From: Streptosporangium subroseum
GTDB lineage: Bacteria > Actinomycetota > Actinomycetes > Streptosporangiales > Streptosporangiaceae
Direction: 5' to 3'
Length of the DNA: 64,000 nucleotides
Assembly: GCF_900188345.1 (NCBI RefSeq)
Contig: NZ_FZOD01000044.1
Span: 1 to 64,000, forward strand
A model generated the notes under the pieces. It was not told the origin of the DNA and made no database searches. It saw only the letters and a program-made list of their open reading frames with translations. Positions within the stretch are counted from its first letter, which is position 1. Every line of letters begins with the position of its first letter. Shown piece after piece: positions 63,892 to 64,000 of this stretch. The position numbers and the translations under genes are program-made.

Positions 63892-64000
63892 CTATGAGTG
63901 AGCGGCGAGCTTCTCCGCCATCTCGGCGTCGAGCAGGGACTGGATGACGGCGGTGAGGTCACCGTCGAGCACCTGGTCGAGGTTGTAGGCCTTGAAGCCG
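63892..64000 (-). CDS. prfA: Peptide chain release factor 1 (3' end only)
   Basis: The minus strand reads GFKAYNLDQVLDGDLTAVIQ then SLLDAEMAEKLAAHS and stop, the typical C-terminus of RF1. The start, the PxT anticodon motif and GGQ lie outside the window. Identity is supported by its place before prmC. Confidence 0.92.
   Translation of the reverse strand, partial: GFKAYNLDQVLDGDLTAVIQSLLDAEMAEKLAAHS

Overview
The window is very GC-rich DNA from a filamentous actinomycete. GTG starts, 4-nt stop/start overlaps and long open antisense frames are everywhere. The gene set (FilP-like cytoskeletal coiled coil, NucS, MeaB, DUF2550 beside the F1Fo ATP synthase, DUF3039, DUF4230) and the order prfA-prmC-tsaC-glyA-wecA-atpIBEFHAGDC match the ATP-synthase neighbourhood of Streptomyces-like genomes as I remember them. 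The divergences (no Scy gene beside FilP, a large WXG-like repeat protein inserted between tsaC and glyA) fit a Streptosporangiaceae-type organism better. The family is an inference; the phylum is secure.

Layout. 1-6.5 kb: a partial heptad-repeat gene, a membrane-anchored protein, an SF2 helicase, and a coupled pair of secreted M43 metalloprotease and MFS transporter. 6.9-12.5 kb: DUF3039, a DHA2-type drug exporter divergent from its TetR regulator, an SDR divergent from a second TetR regulator across a large perfect palindrome, YqgE/AlgH, and an LPXTG-like surface protein. 12.5-22.7 kb: central metabolism (malic enzyme, a CnoX-like thioredoxin/TPR protein, an isobutyryl-CoA-mutase-type large subunit with MarR regulator and operator, MeaB, thiolase, methylmalonyl-CoA epimerase) plus a membrane protein and DUF4230. 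22.9-28.8 kb: FilP-like protein, AI-2E-type transporter, two hydrolases, an SDR, two small conserved proteins, and a likely IS200/IS605 remnant.

29-42.7 kb is dominated by export and sensing. It holds three ABC-2-type ATPase/permease pairs, three sensor kinases, two NarL-type response regulators, a winged-helix regulator, a TetR regulator and a STAS protein, with nucS between the first two transporters. Two transporter/two-component modules face each other tail to tail, and one carries tandemly duplicated kinases. 42.8-47.4 kb: tricorn-type S41 protease, PduO-type cobalamin adenosyltransferase, and a secreted DUF642-like protein. 47.6-55.9 kb: DUF2550 and the complete ATP synthase operon on the minus strand. 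56-64 kb: WecA-type transferase, SHMT, the WXG-like repeat protein and its small partner, tsaC with a three-copy upstream repeat, prmC, and the 3' end of prfA.

Functional links. Adenosylcobalamin synthesis (PduO-type enzyme), the B12-mutase large subunit, its G-protein chaperone MeaB, the epimerase and a thiolase together form a branched/odd-chain acyl-CoA route; the cobalamin-binding mutase subunit is not in the window. Several regulator genes sit next to clear palindromes (8.93, 10.47, 16.86 kb), so local autoregulatory circuits can be proposed. I saw no rRNA, tRNA, CRISPR array, prophage or complete insertion sequence. The least explained items are the WXG-like repeat protein (59.2-61.9 kb), the repeats upstream of tsaC, the 63-bp repeat gene at the left edge, and the transposon-like remnant at 26.4-26.65 kb.
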